A stretch of DNA of 5,298 nucleotides, taken from the NCBI GenBank assembly GCA_002171675.1, contig NHDX01000040.1:2583-7880 (forward strand), in the 5' to 3' direction. Below, one piece after another: positions 1-5,133 of the stretch; within the stretch, counting starts at the first letter, position 1, and each line of letters begins with the position of its first letter. The notes below the pieces were generated by a model that saw nothing but the letters and a program-made list of their open reading frames with translations, was not told where the DNA came from and ran no database searches. Origin of the DNA: Chloroflexi bacterium TMED70 (GTDB lineage Bacteria > Chloroflexota > Dehalococcoidia > Lucifugimonadales > Lucifugimonadaceae). Made by a program: the position numbers and the translations under genes.

Positions 1-1130
1 GGTCTGAGATTCAATGTGTCAGTAAGATGAGGTACTATACATGATTGTAATAATTGATCCATTTCTCTTCGAGGTGCTTTTCCACCACCACTTGGGCCCC
101 ATGTTCCACTCAGAAGTTTATCGAAACTTAAGTGCATACAGTTTGTAACTGAATCATAATAAAAATCTGGTTCATTAAGCATTCGAACACCTAATGGGAA
201 AGCAAAATCCATATATGCTTGCTCATAGTTCATTCCAGTAATGTCTTGAATGGTATTTCCAATACATTCCATTGTTTTCCATCTATCTATTTCTGCTATA
301 ACAGTTAAGTTTATAAATGGTCCCTGAGGAACTTCTTCGTCAGGAGGAGGTTGGAATGCATTACTGAATATGTTTCCGACAGGACCTTGTCCAAATATAT
401 TATTGAATCCACCTTGTTGTTGCTGTTGTTGCTCATCTCTTTTTCTTTGCTCTTCTTGTTTTTGTAGATCTAACTCAGCCTGCTGTTTTGCTCTTAGTAA
501 TTCTTCTTCAGCTCTCTGCCTATCAGCATCTCTTCTAATTCTGTCAGCTTCTTCAAACATTCTTTGAGTTTCTTGATCAGATTCCCATTGTGGATTGTGA
601 TAAGGTTGGCCAGGTTGGACTAAAGGAGAATCTGATGTAAAAAATTGATATTTACATTTTGCAGATTGCTGTCCTGGTTGTGTGGGCATATTACCCCTAA
701 TAAATATATTAAGAATTTCTTTACCAACTTGTTGACCTCTATGGTCTGTTGTACCTGTATAGTCTCTTTCAATCCAAGCTGCTTCAAAATTTTCATATTG
801 CTGTCCTGGCAACATACAACCTTGAAACCAAATACCTTGACCTGGATAATATGATTGATCTACAGAAGTATGGGTCAATGTCATCATACTAACATCCATA
901 TTTAGTTCACAGAACACTTCTCCTGTACCTTGGTTAGTTCTACATTGAGAATCAGAAGGAACTGTTGCCATCATGCCCATCATACCACCCATCATTCCTC
1001 CTGGCATAGGAGGCATTTGAGCAGAAAGATTATTATCAGTATTTAGTCCTGAGAATAGTATAAACATTAGAATTAATGATGAAGTAATGATTTTCTTATA
1101 ACTAAACTTTAATATTGAAAATTTTTTCAT
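1..1130 (-). CDS. Exported protein of unknown family, 3' end missing (runs off the left edge)
   Basis: An uninterrupted reading frame of 376 codons starts at the ATG at 1130-1128 and leaves the window without a stop. An in-frame TAA lies four codons upstream (1142-1140), so this ATG is the first available. I do not recognise the family. Residues 1-37 form a signal peptide: Lys-rich start, hydrophobic core around 14-29, and LSA before Q38 as the likely signal peptidase I site. There is no lipobox Cys. Next come a Met/Gly-rich stretch (39-54), a region probably rich in beta strands (about 60-170) with Cys 63, 74, 105 and 159, a charged Glu/Arg/Gln helical stretch (183-233) ending in six Gln (234-239), a Gly/Asn/Phe/Pro linker (240-271), and a second domain from 272 with Cys 289, 331 and 364. 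Cysteines in an exported protein suggest disulfides (inference). It is transcribed divergently from the CvpA-like gene. No function can be assigned. I am confident that it is a real gene: the codon pattern and signal peptide are coherent throughout. Confidence 0.88.
   Translation of the reverse strand, partial: MKKFSILKFSYKKIITSSLILMFILFSGLNTDNNLSAQMPPMPGGMMGGMMGMMATVPSDSQCRTNQGTGEVFCELNMDVSMMTLTHTSVDQSYYPGQGIWFQGCMLPGQQYENFEAAWIERDYTGTTDHRGQQVGKEILNIFIRGNMPTQPGQQSAKCKYQFFTSDSPLVQPGQPYHNPQWESDQETQRMFEEADRIRRDADRQRAEEELLRAKQQAELDLQKQEEQRKRDEQQQQQQGGFNNIFGQGPVGNIFSNAFQPPPDEEVPQGPFINLTVIAEIDRWKTMECIGNTIQDITGMNYEQAYMDFAFPLGVRMLNEPDFYYDSVTNCMHLSFDKLLSGTWGPSGGGKAPRREMDQLLQSCIVPHLTDTLNLR
414..584 (-). 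repeat. Charged helical stretch ending in poly-glutamine inside the exported protein
   Basis: Codons 183-239 encode an almost proline-free and glycine-free run dominated by Glu, Arg, Gln, Asp, Lys and Ala, as expected of a long single helix or coiled coil. It ends in six consecutive Gln codons (414-431: CAA CAA CAG CAA CAA CAA). It separates the two Cys-containing parts of the protein and probably acts as a spacer or an oligomerisation segment (inference). Confidence 0.7.
1020..1130 (-). other. Signal peptide coding segment of the exported protein
   Basis: Residues 1-37 carry Lys at 2, 3, 8, 12 and 13, then a hydrophobic core with Ile, Leu, Met and Phe (14-29), then a polar stretch ending Leu-Ser-Ala. 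Cleavage after Ala37 would leave Gln38 as the mature N-terminus. The peptide is rather long for a Sec signal, and the core is followed by about eight polar residues, so cleavage a few residues earlier or retention as a membrane anchor is possible. Confidence 0.75.
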
Positions 1131-1146
1131 AGCTTTTGATTAATTA

Positions 1147-1163
1147 TCCTAATTAAATTAGGA
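1147..1163. promoter_or_regulatory. Perfect 17-bp palindrome in the divergent promoter region, possible operator
   Basis: TCCTAATT-A-AATTAGGA reads as two perfect 8-base arms around one central base (1155). It sits 17 bases upstream of the start codon of the exported protein, on the other side of the spacer from the CvpA-like gene. In the leftward transcript it could fold into a short hairpin that includes an AGGA. That AGGA is 16 bases from the ATG, too far for a normal ribosome site. A T-rich run follows on the plus strand, but no plus-strand gene ends here, so a terminator is unlikely. A dimeric repressor site is the simplest reading, but unproven. Confidence 0.35.
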
Positions 1164-1290
1164 CCCCTCTTTTTTTGGTTTTCTGATATGATTTCTACAA
1201 GCAATATATTTTTTAAACTATATATTAACATAAACGTATAAAAATATATTAGAGTAAAGTTGTAATATTGGAAAGTTATATATTTTAAAA

Positions 1291-1294
1291 GAGG
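1291..1294 (+). promoter_or_regulatory. Ribosome binding site of the CvpA-like gene
   Basis: GAGG, preceded by AAAA, lies six bases before the ATG at 1301. This normal Shine-Dalgarno spacing supports the chosen start. Confidence 0.7.
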
Positions 1295-1300
1295 TTTATT

Positions 1301-1930
1301 ATGAATTGGTATGACTGGGTTCTTATAGCTCCTATAGTTCTTGGGGTAATCCTAGGCTTTAGAGTAGGATTAGTAAAAAATGTCCTCTACATAGTACTAG
1401 TAGCAGTAACTATGATAGTAGGAGGTTATTTATCTCAAATAATAGTAGATGCAATTGGTCTTGAACTTGAAAGTGATGGATTGGTTACAGTAATTGGTTA
1501 TGGTTTATTACTTATAGGAGGATTTTTATCAGTTCAGTTATTTAGTGGAGTCGTTCAGGCAATTGTCTCAAAACTTACTTTTGGAATTGGAGACAGAGTA
1601 AATCAAGTAGGTGGTTTAGTTTCTGGATTAATTTTAGGATTCCTTATTACAACAGTTATCGTAAATATTACAGCTCGATGGACATATACCCCAGACGAAG
1701 ATGAAGAAGGAAGACTGGAAATTTCTGAAGAGGCTATCGCAAAAATGTTTGAGAATAGTCTTAAAGATACTTCAAGAGAAGCAGCTGATCTAGTTATTAG
1801 AGAAAGCGTGATGGTTGGTGTTGTTATTGATGTAAAAGATCTCCTTGGAGGAGAATTTATAGGTATGATTCCAGGTGAGTTTAGTGACTCCCTAGATATT
1901 GCTCAACAAAGAAGAGAAGATTCTGATTAA
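1301..1930 (+). CDS. CvpA family integral membrane protein
   Basis: This 209-residue protein matches the CvpA (colicin V production) family in layout. It has four hydrophobic segments at about 5-24, 28-48, 62-87 and 102-122, and a short loop GIGDRVNQVGGLVSG (95-109) that corresponds to the family's conserved Asp-Arg then Gly-rich stretch entering the last helix. The N-terminus, Asn-Trp-x-Asp within the first residues, is also typical. A soluble, acidic C-terminal tail (about 125-209) starts with a cluster of Asp/Glu at 132-136. E. coli CvpA is an inner-membrane protein needed for colicin V production and has been tied to envelope homeostasis; its biochemical activity is not established. There is no purF next door, unlike in E. 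coli, so the neighbourhood does not help with function. The gene has its own promoter region and ends against nudC, sharing four bases with it. Family assignment is fairly secure, role unknown. Confidence 0.82.
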   Translation: MNWYDWVLIAPIVLGVILGFRVGLVKNVLYIVLVAVTMIVGGYLSQIIVDAIGLELESDGLVTVIGYGLLLIGGFLSVQLFSGVVQAIVSKLTFGIGDRVNQVGGLVSGLILGFLITTVIVNITARWTYTPDEDEEGRLEISEEAIAKMFENSLKDTSREAADLVIRESVMVGVVIDVKDLLGGEFIGMIPGEFSDSLDIAQQRREDSD

Positions 1931-2850
1931 ACTTCTTTAGTCGCCCAAGCTTTAATTAAGTGATGAGCTATAGCTATATTACCTGGCACTGACAATTTGT
2001 CGTTTTTTTCTTCTAATGCTGATAAAACTTCATCTCTATGAAACCATTTTACTGAGTGCATTTCATGCTCATCAAAGTTAATTTCTTCAGTTTCAGCTTC
2101 AGCATGGCAACCAATCATTAGTGACCAAGGAAAAGGCCAGGGCTGAGATGCGTAATACTTTACATTCTTGACTTTTATACCAGATTCTTCCATGATTTCT
2201 CTGGCAACGGCTTCTTCAATAGATTCACCTTGGTCAATAAATCCTGCTAAGCAAGAATATATATTTAGTCTTGATAATCTTCCTTTTGACTGACCTAAAA
2301 GACAAAATTCACCATTAGTTACGAGGGATATAATAACTGGATCTGTTCTAGGGAAAAGTTCTGTTTCACAGCTTGAGCATTTTCTAGATTGCCCTCCTCT
2401 TAATCCTTCTGTTTTTCCTGCACAAATTCCACAAAAAGAATTTTTTCTGTTCCACTCAAGTTGACTTTTACTTTGACTTATCATTCCACCTTGAGCTTGA
2501 CTTAGTTGATCTCCAGCAGTTCTACAATCGATAAATTCTTCATCTTTCGAAATAAGTCCATTTACTATTTCTTCATCAACATCATTTAAGTCTGTAGCAA
2601 GATAAATTTCTCCACCAAGATCTCCAAGCAAAATTAATTTAGGATCAATCCCAGATTCTCTAATATCACCTAATCTAAGAAATTTAACAGTAATATTTGA
2701 GTATATTTTTTTTACTAAAATTTTAGATCTGTTGTAAACTAAGACTTTTGAGTTTGGATCATTGATTTTTTCTGAAACCCAATCCTCGTTTCTTCTTTCA
2801 ACTTCTAATCTATCTATATTATTTCCTGAAAATTTAAGTACTTTTCCCAT
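1927..2850 (-). CDS. nudC: NADH pyrophosphatase, NudC type, zinc-ribbon Nudix hydrolase
   Basis: This 307-residue Nudix hydrolase should cleave NAD(H) to NMN(H) and AMP in the cytoplasm. Family members also remove NAD caps from RNA 5' ends (established for E. coli NudC). Evidence in order: an N-terminal domain (about 1-130); a zinc ribbon with Cys140, Cys143, Cys158 and Cys161; a complete Nudix box G203-x5-E209-x7-R217-E218-x2-E221-E222-x-G224, whose glutamates bind the metal; and the NudC signature SQPWPFPxS at 236-244, which separates this group from general Nudix enzymes. At 307 residues it is longer than E. coli NudC (257), mostly in the N-terminal part. The ATG has a strong AGGAG eight bases upstream, and the gene follows the dehydrogenase gene by only 15 bases, so the two are probably one transcript. 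All catalytic and zinc residues are present, so it should be active. Confidence 0.95.
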   Translation of the reverse strand: MGKVLKFSGNNIDRLEVERRNEDWVSEKINDPNSKVLVYNRSKILVKKIYSNITVKFLRLGDIRESGIDPKLILLGDLGGEIYLATDLNDVDEEIVNGLISKDEEFIDCRTAGDQLSQAQGGMISQSKSQLEWNRKNSFCGICAGKTEGLRGGQSRKCSSCETELFPRTDPVIISLVTNGEFCLLGQSKGRLSRLNIYSCLAGFIDQGESIEEAVAREIMEESGIKVKNVKYYASQPWPFPWSLMIGCHAEAETEEINFDEHEMHSVKWFHRDEVLSALEEKNDKLSVPGNIAIAHHLIKAWATKEV

Positions 2851-2858
2851 TAATTTCT

Positions 2859-2863
2859 CTCCT
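2859..2863 (-). promoter_or_regulatory. Ribosome binding site of nudC
   Basis: AGGAG on the minus strand lies eight bases before the nudC ATG and just past the stop codon of the upstream dehydrogenase gene, filling the 15-base gap. It supports the ATG at 2850-2848 as the start and translation from a shared message. Confidence 0.8.
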
Positions 2864-2865
2864 AA

Positions 2866-3960
2866 TTAAAATATTACTAAGCCTCTAGCAAGTTCTCCTC
2901 TTTCTAGTGCATCAAACCCTTCGTTAATTTCCTCAATTTTATATGTTTTTGTTATCATTTCGTCTAAGTATAATTTACCATCCATATATAAATTAGCTAG
3001 TCTTGGAAAATCAATTCTAGGATGACTTTTTCCATATGAAGTTCTAATTATTTCTCTTTCTCCCATAAGTGTATAAAAAGGTAAATTTATTTCTACTCCA
3101 TAAGGAGTTTTGCCTAAAATAACAATTCTAGCACCGGGCCTTGAACATTCTAAAGTTTGTCGAATTGTTTCATTATGACCTGCTGATTCAATTGCACAAT
3201 CTACGCCTCTGCCATCAGTTATTTCTAAGCAAGCCTCTATTGGATTGTCTATCTTAGAATTAATAGTGTGTGTAGCTCCAACTTTTTTTGCAAATTCTAA
3301 TTTGTTATCAAAAATATCAACAGCTATAATTTTTGATGCACCTGATATTCTTGCCCCTTGAATTGCGCTTAATCCAACTGCACCGCATCCTATAACTACA
3401 ACTGAGGTTTCTGGTTTTATATTTCCTGCATATACTGCTCCGCCATATCCTGTCATTACAGCACAACCTAATAAAGATGCTCTATCTAGAGGGAAATCTT
3501 TTCTTACTTTTACTGCGCCTTGCTTAGGAATAATTGTGTATTCTGCATGAGTAGAAACAAGGCTATAGTAATGTAAATTTTGACCATTAAGAGAAGCTCT
3601 AGTTGTTCCATCAAATAGTACACCTTGAGAATTATATTTTTTTTGCACTTCACAAAGAATTGGCTGGCCATTATCACAGTAAAAACATATCCCACAATTT
3701 GGGTTCCATGAACAAATTACATTATCTCCAACGCTTACGTTATCGACACCTTCACCTACTGCTTCAACAACCCCTGCTCCTTCATGACCTATTATTGCAG
3801 GTAAATTTACAGGTTGATAACCATGCATGGTTTCCCAATCTGTATGGCATAAACCACTTGCTTTTATTTTTACTAAAACCTCATCTTTTTTTGGTTCTGA
3901 AATATCAACATTTTCAACTGAAAGTTTACCTTTAGTTTCAAATAGAACTGCTGCTTTCAA
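2866..3960 (-). CDS. Zinc-dependent alcohol dehydrogenase, class III-like, NAD-linked
   Basis: This 364-residue medium-chain dehydrogenase/reductase oxidises an alcohol, or a thiol adduct, to the carbonyl with NAD. Catalytic zinc ligands are Cys38, His59 (in GHE, 58-60) and Cys166. The structural zinc lobe has all four Cys: 89, 92, 95 and 103. The Rossmann motif is GCGAVG (191-196), and Asp215 at the end of the second strand predicts NAD rather than NADP. Thr40 fills the place of the proton-relay Ser/Thr; the position of horse-liver His51 is Glu43. The DGTTR segment near 117-121 and the following aromatic stretch are typical of the class III-like branch that includes S-(hydroxymethyl)glutathione or mycothiol dehydrogenases and aryl-alcohol dehydrogenases. 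I cannot choose the substrate. The start is TTG: no ATG or GTG lies in frame before the stop at 3984-3982, GGGAG sits six bases upstream, and the resulting MKAAV N-terminus is usual for the family. It is the first gene of a probable operon with nudC. Confidence 0.93.
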   Translation of the reverse strand: MKAAVLFETKGKLSVENVDISEPKKDEVLVKIKASGLCHTDWETMHGYQPVNLPAIIGHEGAGVVEAVGEGVDNVSVGDNVICSWNPNCGICFYCDNGQPILCEVQKKYNSQGVLFDGTTRASLNGQNLHYYSLVSTHAEYTIIPKQGAVKVRKDFPLDRASLLGCAVMTGYGGAVYAGNIKPETSVVVIGCGAVGLSAIQGARISGASKIIAVDIFDNKLEFAKKVGATHTINSKIDNPIEACLEITDGRGVDCAIESAGHNETIRQTLECSRPGARIVILGKTPYGVEINLPFYTLMGEREIIRTSYGKSHPRIDFPRLANLYMDGKLYLDEMITKTYKIEEINEGFDALERGELARGLVIF

Positions 3961-3966
3961 TATTAG

Positions 3967-3971
3967 CTCCC
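3967..3971 (-). promoter_or_regulatory. Ribosome binding site that fixes the TTG start of the dehydrogenase
   Basis: GGGAG on the minus strand lies six bases before the TTG at 3960-3958. This spacing, with the absence of any ATG or GTG before the upstream in-frame stop, decides the start codon. Confidence 0.75.
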
Positions 3972-4085
3972 GTAATTCTTGTTATCTTAATCTGATATTA
4001 ACACTTAAAACTCTATGAATGTTTACGTATTAAATAAAAAAATTATCTAGTAATAATAGTTTATTATGAGCAAAAATCAATCATG

Positions 4086-4135
4086 AAATTTTGAAATTTA
4101 AAATTTATAGATACTTAAATTTAATGAAAATTTAA
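4086..4135. repeat. Cluster of five AAATTT blocks with two AT-only inverted repeats
   Basis: AAATTT occurs at 4086, 4094, 4101, 4117 and 4128. AAATTTT (4086-4092) pairs with AAAATTT (4100-4106), and TTAAATTT (4115-4122) pairs with AAATTTAA (4128-4135). A3T3 blocks are known to bend DNA and to bind nucleoid proteins that favour AT-rich grooves. Whether that happens here is inference, since the spacing is only partly in phase with the helix. Confidence 0.45.
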
Positions 4136-4158
4136 CTGAGGATTAATATTATTCTTTG

Positions 4159-4170
4159 TTTTTTTTTTTT
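4159..4170 (+). repeat. Homopolymer run of 12 T upstream of the polyphosphate kinase gene
   Basis: Twelve consecutive T end 18 bases before the kinase ATG. The run lies in the probable 5' untranslated or core promoter region. It is not a terminator tail, because the nearest inverted repeat ends 23 bases earlier, is made of A and T only, and no plus-strand gene precedes it. Such a tract is a natural place for length slippage. Confidence 0.6.
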
Positions 4171-4188
4171 ATTATATGAAAGTAACAA

Positions 4189-5133
4189 ATGTCTAACGAT
4201 AAAAAAAATAAAATAGAAATTCCTAGTTATTATGATCCTAGTGATATTTCTGAAACTTTTTTTAATGACTATTTTATACAGAAATTACCAAGTTATAAAA
4301 AATTATCTAAAAAACATTTTCTCGAAGTTAATCAAATTACAAGAAAAAAATATTTTATTAAAAATCACTATCCTTATTCCAAAAGATTAGACCTAAAAAC
4401 TTATTACAAAGAAAAAATACCTCTTCAAATTGAGCTAGTAAAGCTTCAAAATTATATTAAAGAAAAAAAACAAAAAGTCATTATTTTGTTTGAAGGTAGA
4501 GATACTGCTGGAAAAGGAGCAACCATTCGAAGATTTATGGAGCATCTAGATCCTAGAGGTGCAAAAGTTGTTGCTCTTGATAAACCTTCAGAGATTGAGG
4601 GAGGACAATGGTATTTTCAAAGATACGTTGAATGTTTCCCTTCCTCAGGTGAGCTCATTCTTTTTGATAGATCTTGGTATAACCGAGCAGGGGTTGAAAA
4701 AGTACTTGGATTTTGCACGAAGAAACAATACGAAAAATTTTTAATTGATGCTCCAGATTTTGAAAAATTAATCACCAGTTCTGATATCAAAATAATTAAG
4801 TTATATTTTTCTGTTTCAGATAAAGAACAATCTAACAGAATTACTCAAAGAGAAAAAAATCCATTGAAAAATTGGAAATTATCAGAAATTGATTATTTAG
4901 CCCAAAGTAAATGGCCTGCCTATACAGAAGCCAAAGAAAAAATGTTTTTAAATACCCATAAAGAGTTTTCAAAGTGGTGGATTATAAAATCTGATGACAA
5001 AATGAGAGCAAGAATTAATGCTATGAAGTTAGTTTTGTCAGTTTTAGATTATGATAATAAAAATGAAAAAATACTAAATTTTGATCCTTGGATTGTTTCT
5101 GATGTATCAGAAATATGGGATATCAATGTTTGA
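4189..5133 (+). CDS. ppk2: Polyphosphate kinase 2, class I (polyphosphate:NDP phosphotransferase)
   Basis: This 314-residue protein belongs to the PPK2 family, P-loop kinases that move phosphate between polyphosphate and nucleoside diphosphates in the cytoplasm, in class I typically ADP or GDP to the triphosphate. Motifs in order: Walker A GRDTAGKG (103-110, Lys109); WYFQRY (141-146); Walker B-like LFDRSWYNRAG (158-168) with Asp160 and Arg161; GFC (174-176); lid segment NPLKNWKLSEID (224-235); KWPAYTEAKEKMF (241-253); and KSDDKMRARINA (267-278). These match one-domain class I enzymes, and the length is normal. Residues 1-65 are Lys-, Tyr- and Asn-rich and diverge more. The ATG is the first start after an in-frame TAA (4183-4185); only a weak GAAAG lies six bases upstream. 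Sampled G+C is near 20-25% at both ends but about 38-43% across the catalytic core. The 3' end overlaps a convergent Ppx/GppA gene by 27 bases, which supports a polyphosphate role. Confidence 0.95.
   Translation: MSNDKKNKIEIPSYYDPSDISETFFNDYFIQKLPSYKKLSKKHFLEVNQITRKKYFIKNHYPYSKRLDLKTYYKEKIPLQIELVKLQNYIKEKKQKVIILFEGRDTAGKGATIRRFMEHLDPRGAKVVALDKPSEIEGGQWYFQRYVECFPSSGELILFDRSWYNRAGVEKVLGFCTKKQYEKFLIDAPDFEKLITSSDIKIIKLYFSVSDKEQSNRITQREKNPLKNWKLSEIDYLAQSKWPAYTEAKEKMFLNTHKEFSKWWIIKSDDKMRARINAMKLVLSVLDYDNKNEKILNFDPWIVSDVSEIWDINV

Larger units (their letters stand above)
1131..1300. promoter_or_regulatory. Divergent intergenic region between the exported protein gene and the CvpA-like gene
   Basis: These 170 bases hold the promoters for both flanking genes because transcription leaves in both directions. 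The sequence is extremely AT-rich, with many TATATT and TATAAA matches (for example 1237-1242, 1245-1250 and 1279-1284) and a TTAACA at 1225-1230. None of the -35/-10 combinations has a convincing 16-18 base spacing, so I do not name a specific promoter. The palindrome at 1147-1163 is the only ordered element seen. Confidence 0.5.
3961..4188. promoter_or_regulatory. Divergent intergenic region between the dehydrogenase and polyphosphate kinase genes
   Basis: These 228 bases must contain promoters for the leftward dehydrogenase-nudC unit and the rightward kinase gene. The region is extremely AT-rich, so -10-like hexamers are everywhere and no single promoter can be named with confidence. Ordered elements are five AAATTT blocks (4086-4133), AT-only inverted repeats at 4086-4106 and 4115-4135, and a run of 12 T (4159-4170). 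I see no tRNA or small coding region. Confidence 0.5.

Noticed and set aside
414..431. Poly-Gln codon run as a phase-variable microsatellite
   Set aside because: It has only six codons, interrupted by one CAG, and trinucleotide changes would keep the frame, so on-off switching is not expected.
370..854. Two plus-strand open frames (370-567 and 645-854) rich in Cys, Ser and Leu
   Set aside because: Both lie antisense to the long minus-strand frame of the exported protein. Their Cys/Ser runs are the complement of its Gln/Glu/Arg codons, and neither has a ribosome site.
1147..1175. Palindrome followed by a T-run as an intrinsic terminator on the plus strand
   Set aside because: No plus-strand gene ends here and the stem is mostly A-T pairs. 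On the minus strand it lies upstream of a start codon, so an operator or leader element is more sensible.
3510..4018. Open frames overlapping the dehydrogenase gene on both strands (3510-3695 minus, 3603-3935 plus, 3827-4018 plus)
   Set aside because: They overlap a gene with a full set of zinc and NAD motifs, have compositionally odd translations, and show no ribosome site.
4115..4170. Inverted repeat plus T-run before ppk2 as an intrinsic terminator
   Set aside because: The stem contains only A-T pairs, the T-run is 23 bases away, and no plus-strand transcript is expected to arrive there.
4559..4744. Open frame in another register inside ppk2
   Set aside because: It falls entirely within the catalytic core of the kinase gene and its translation shows no motif of its own.
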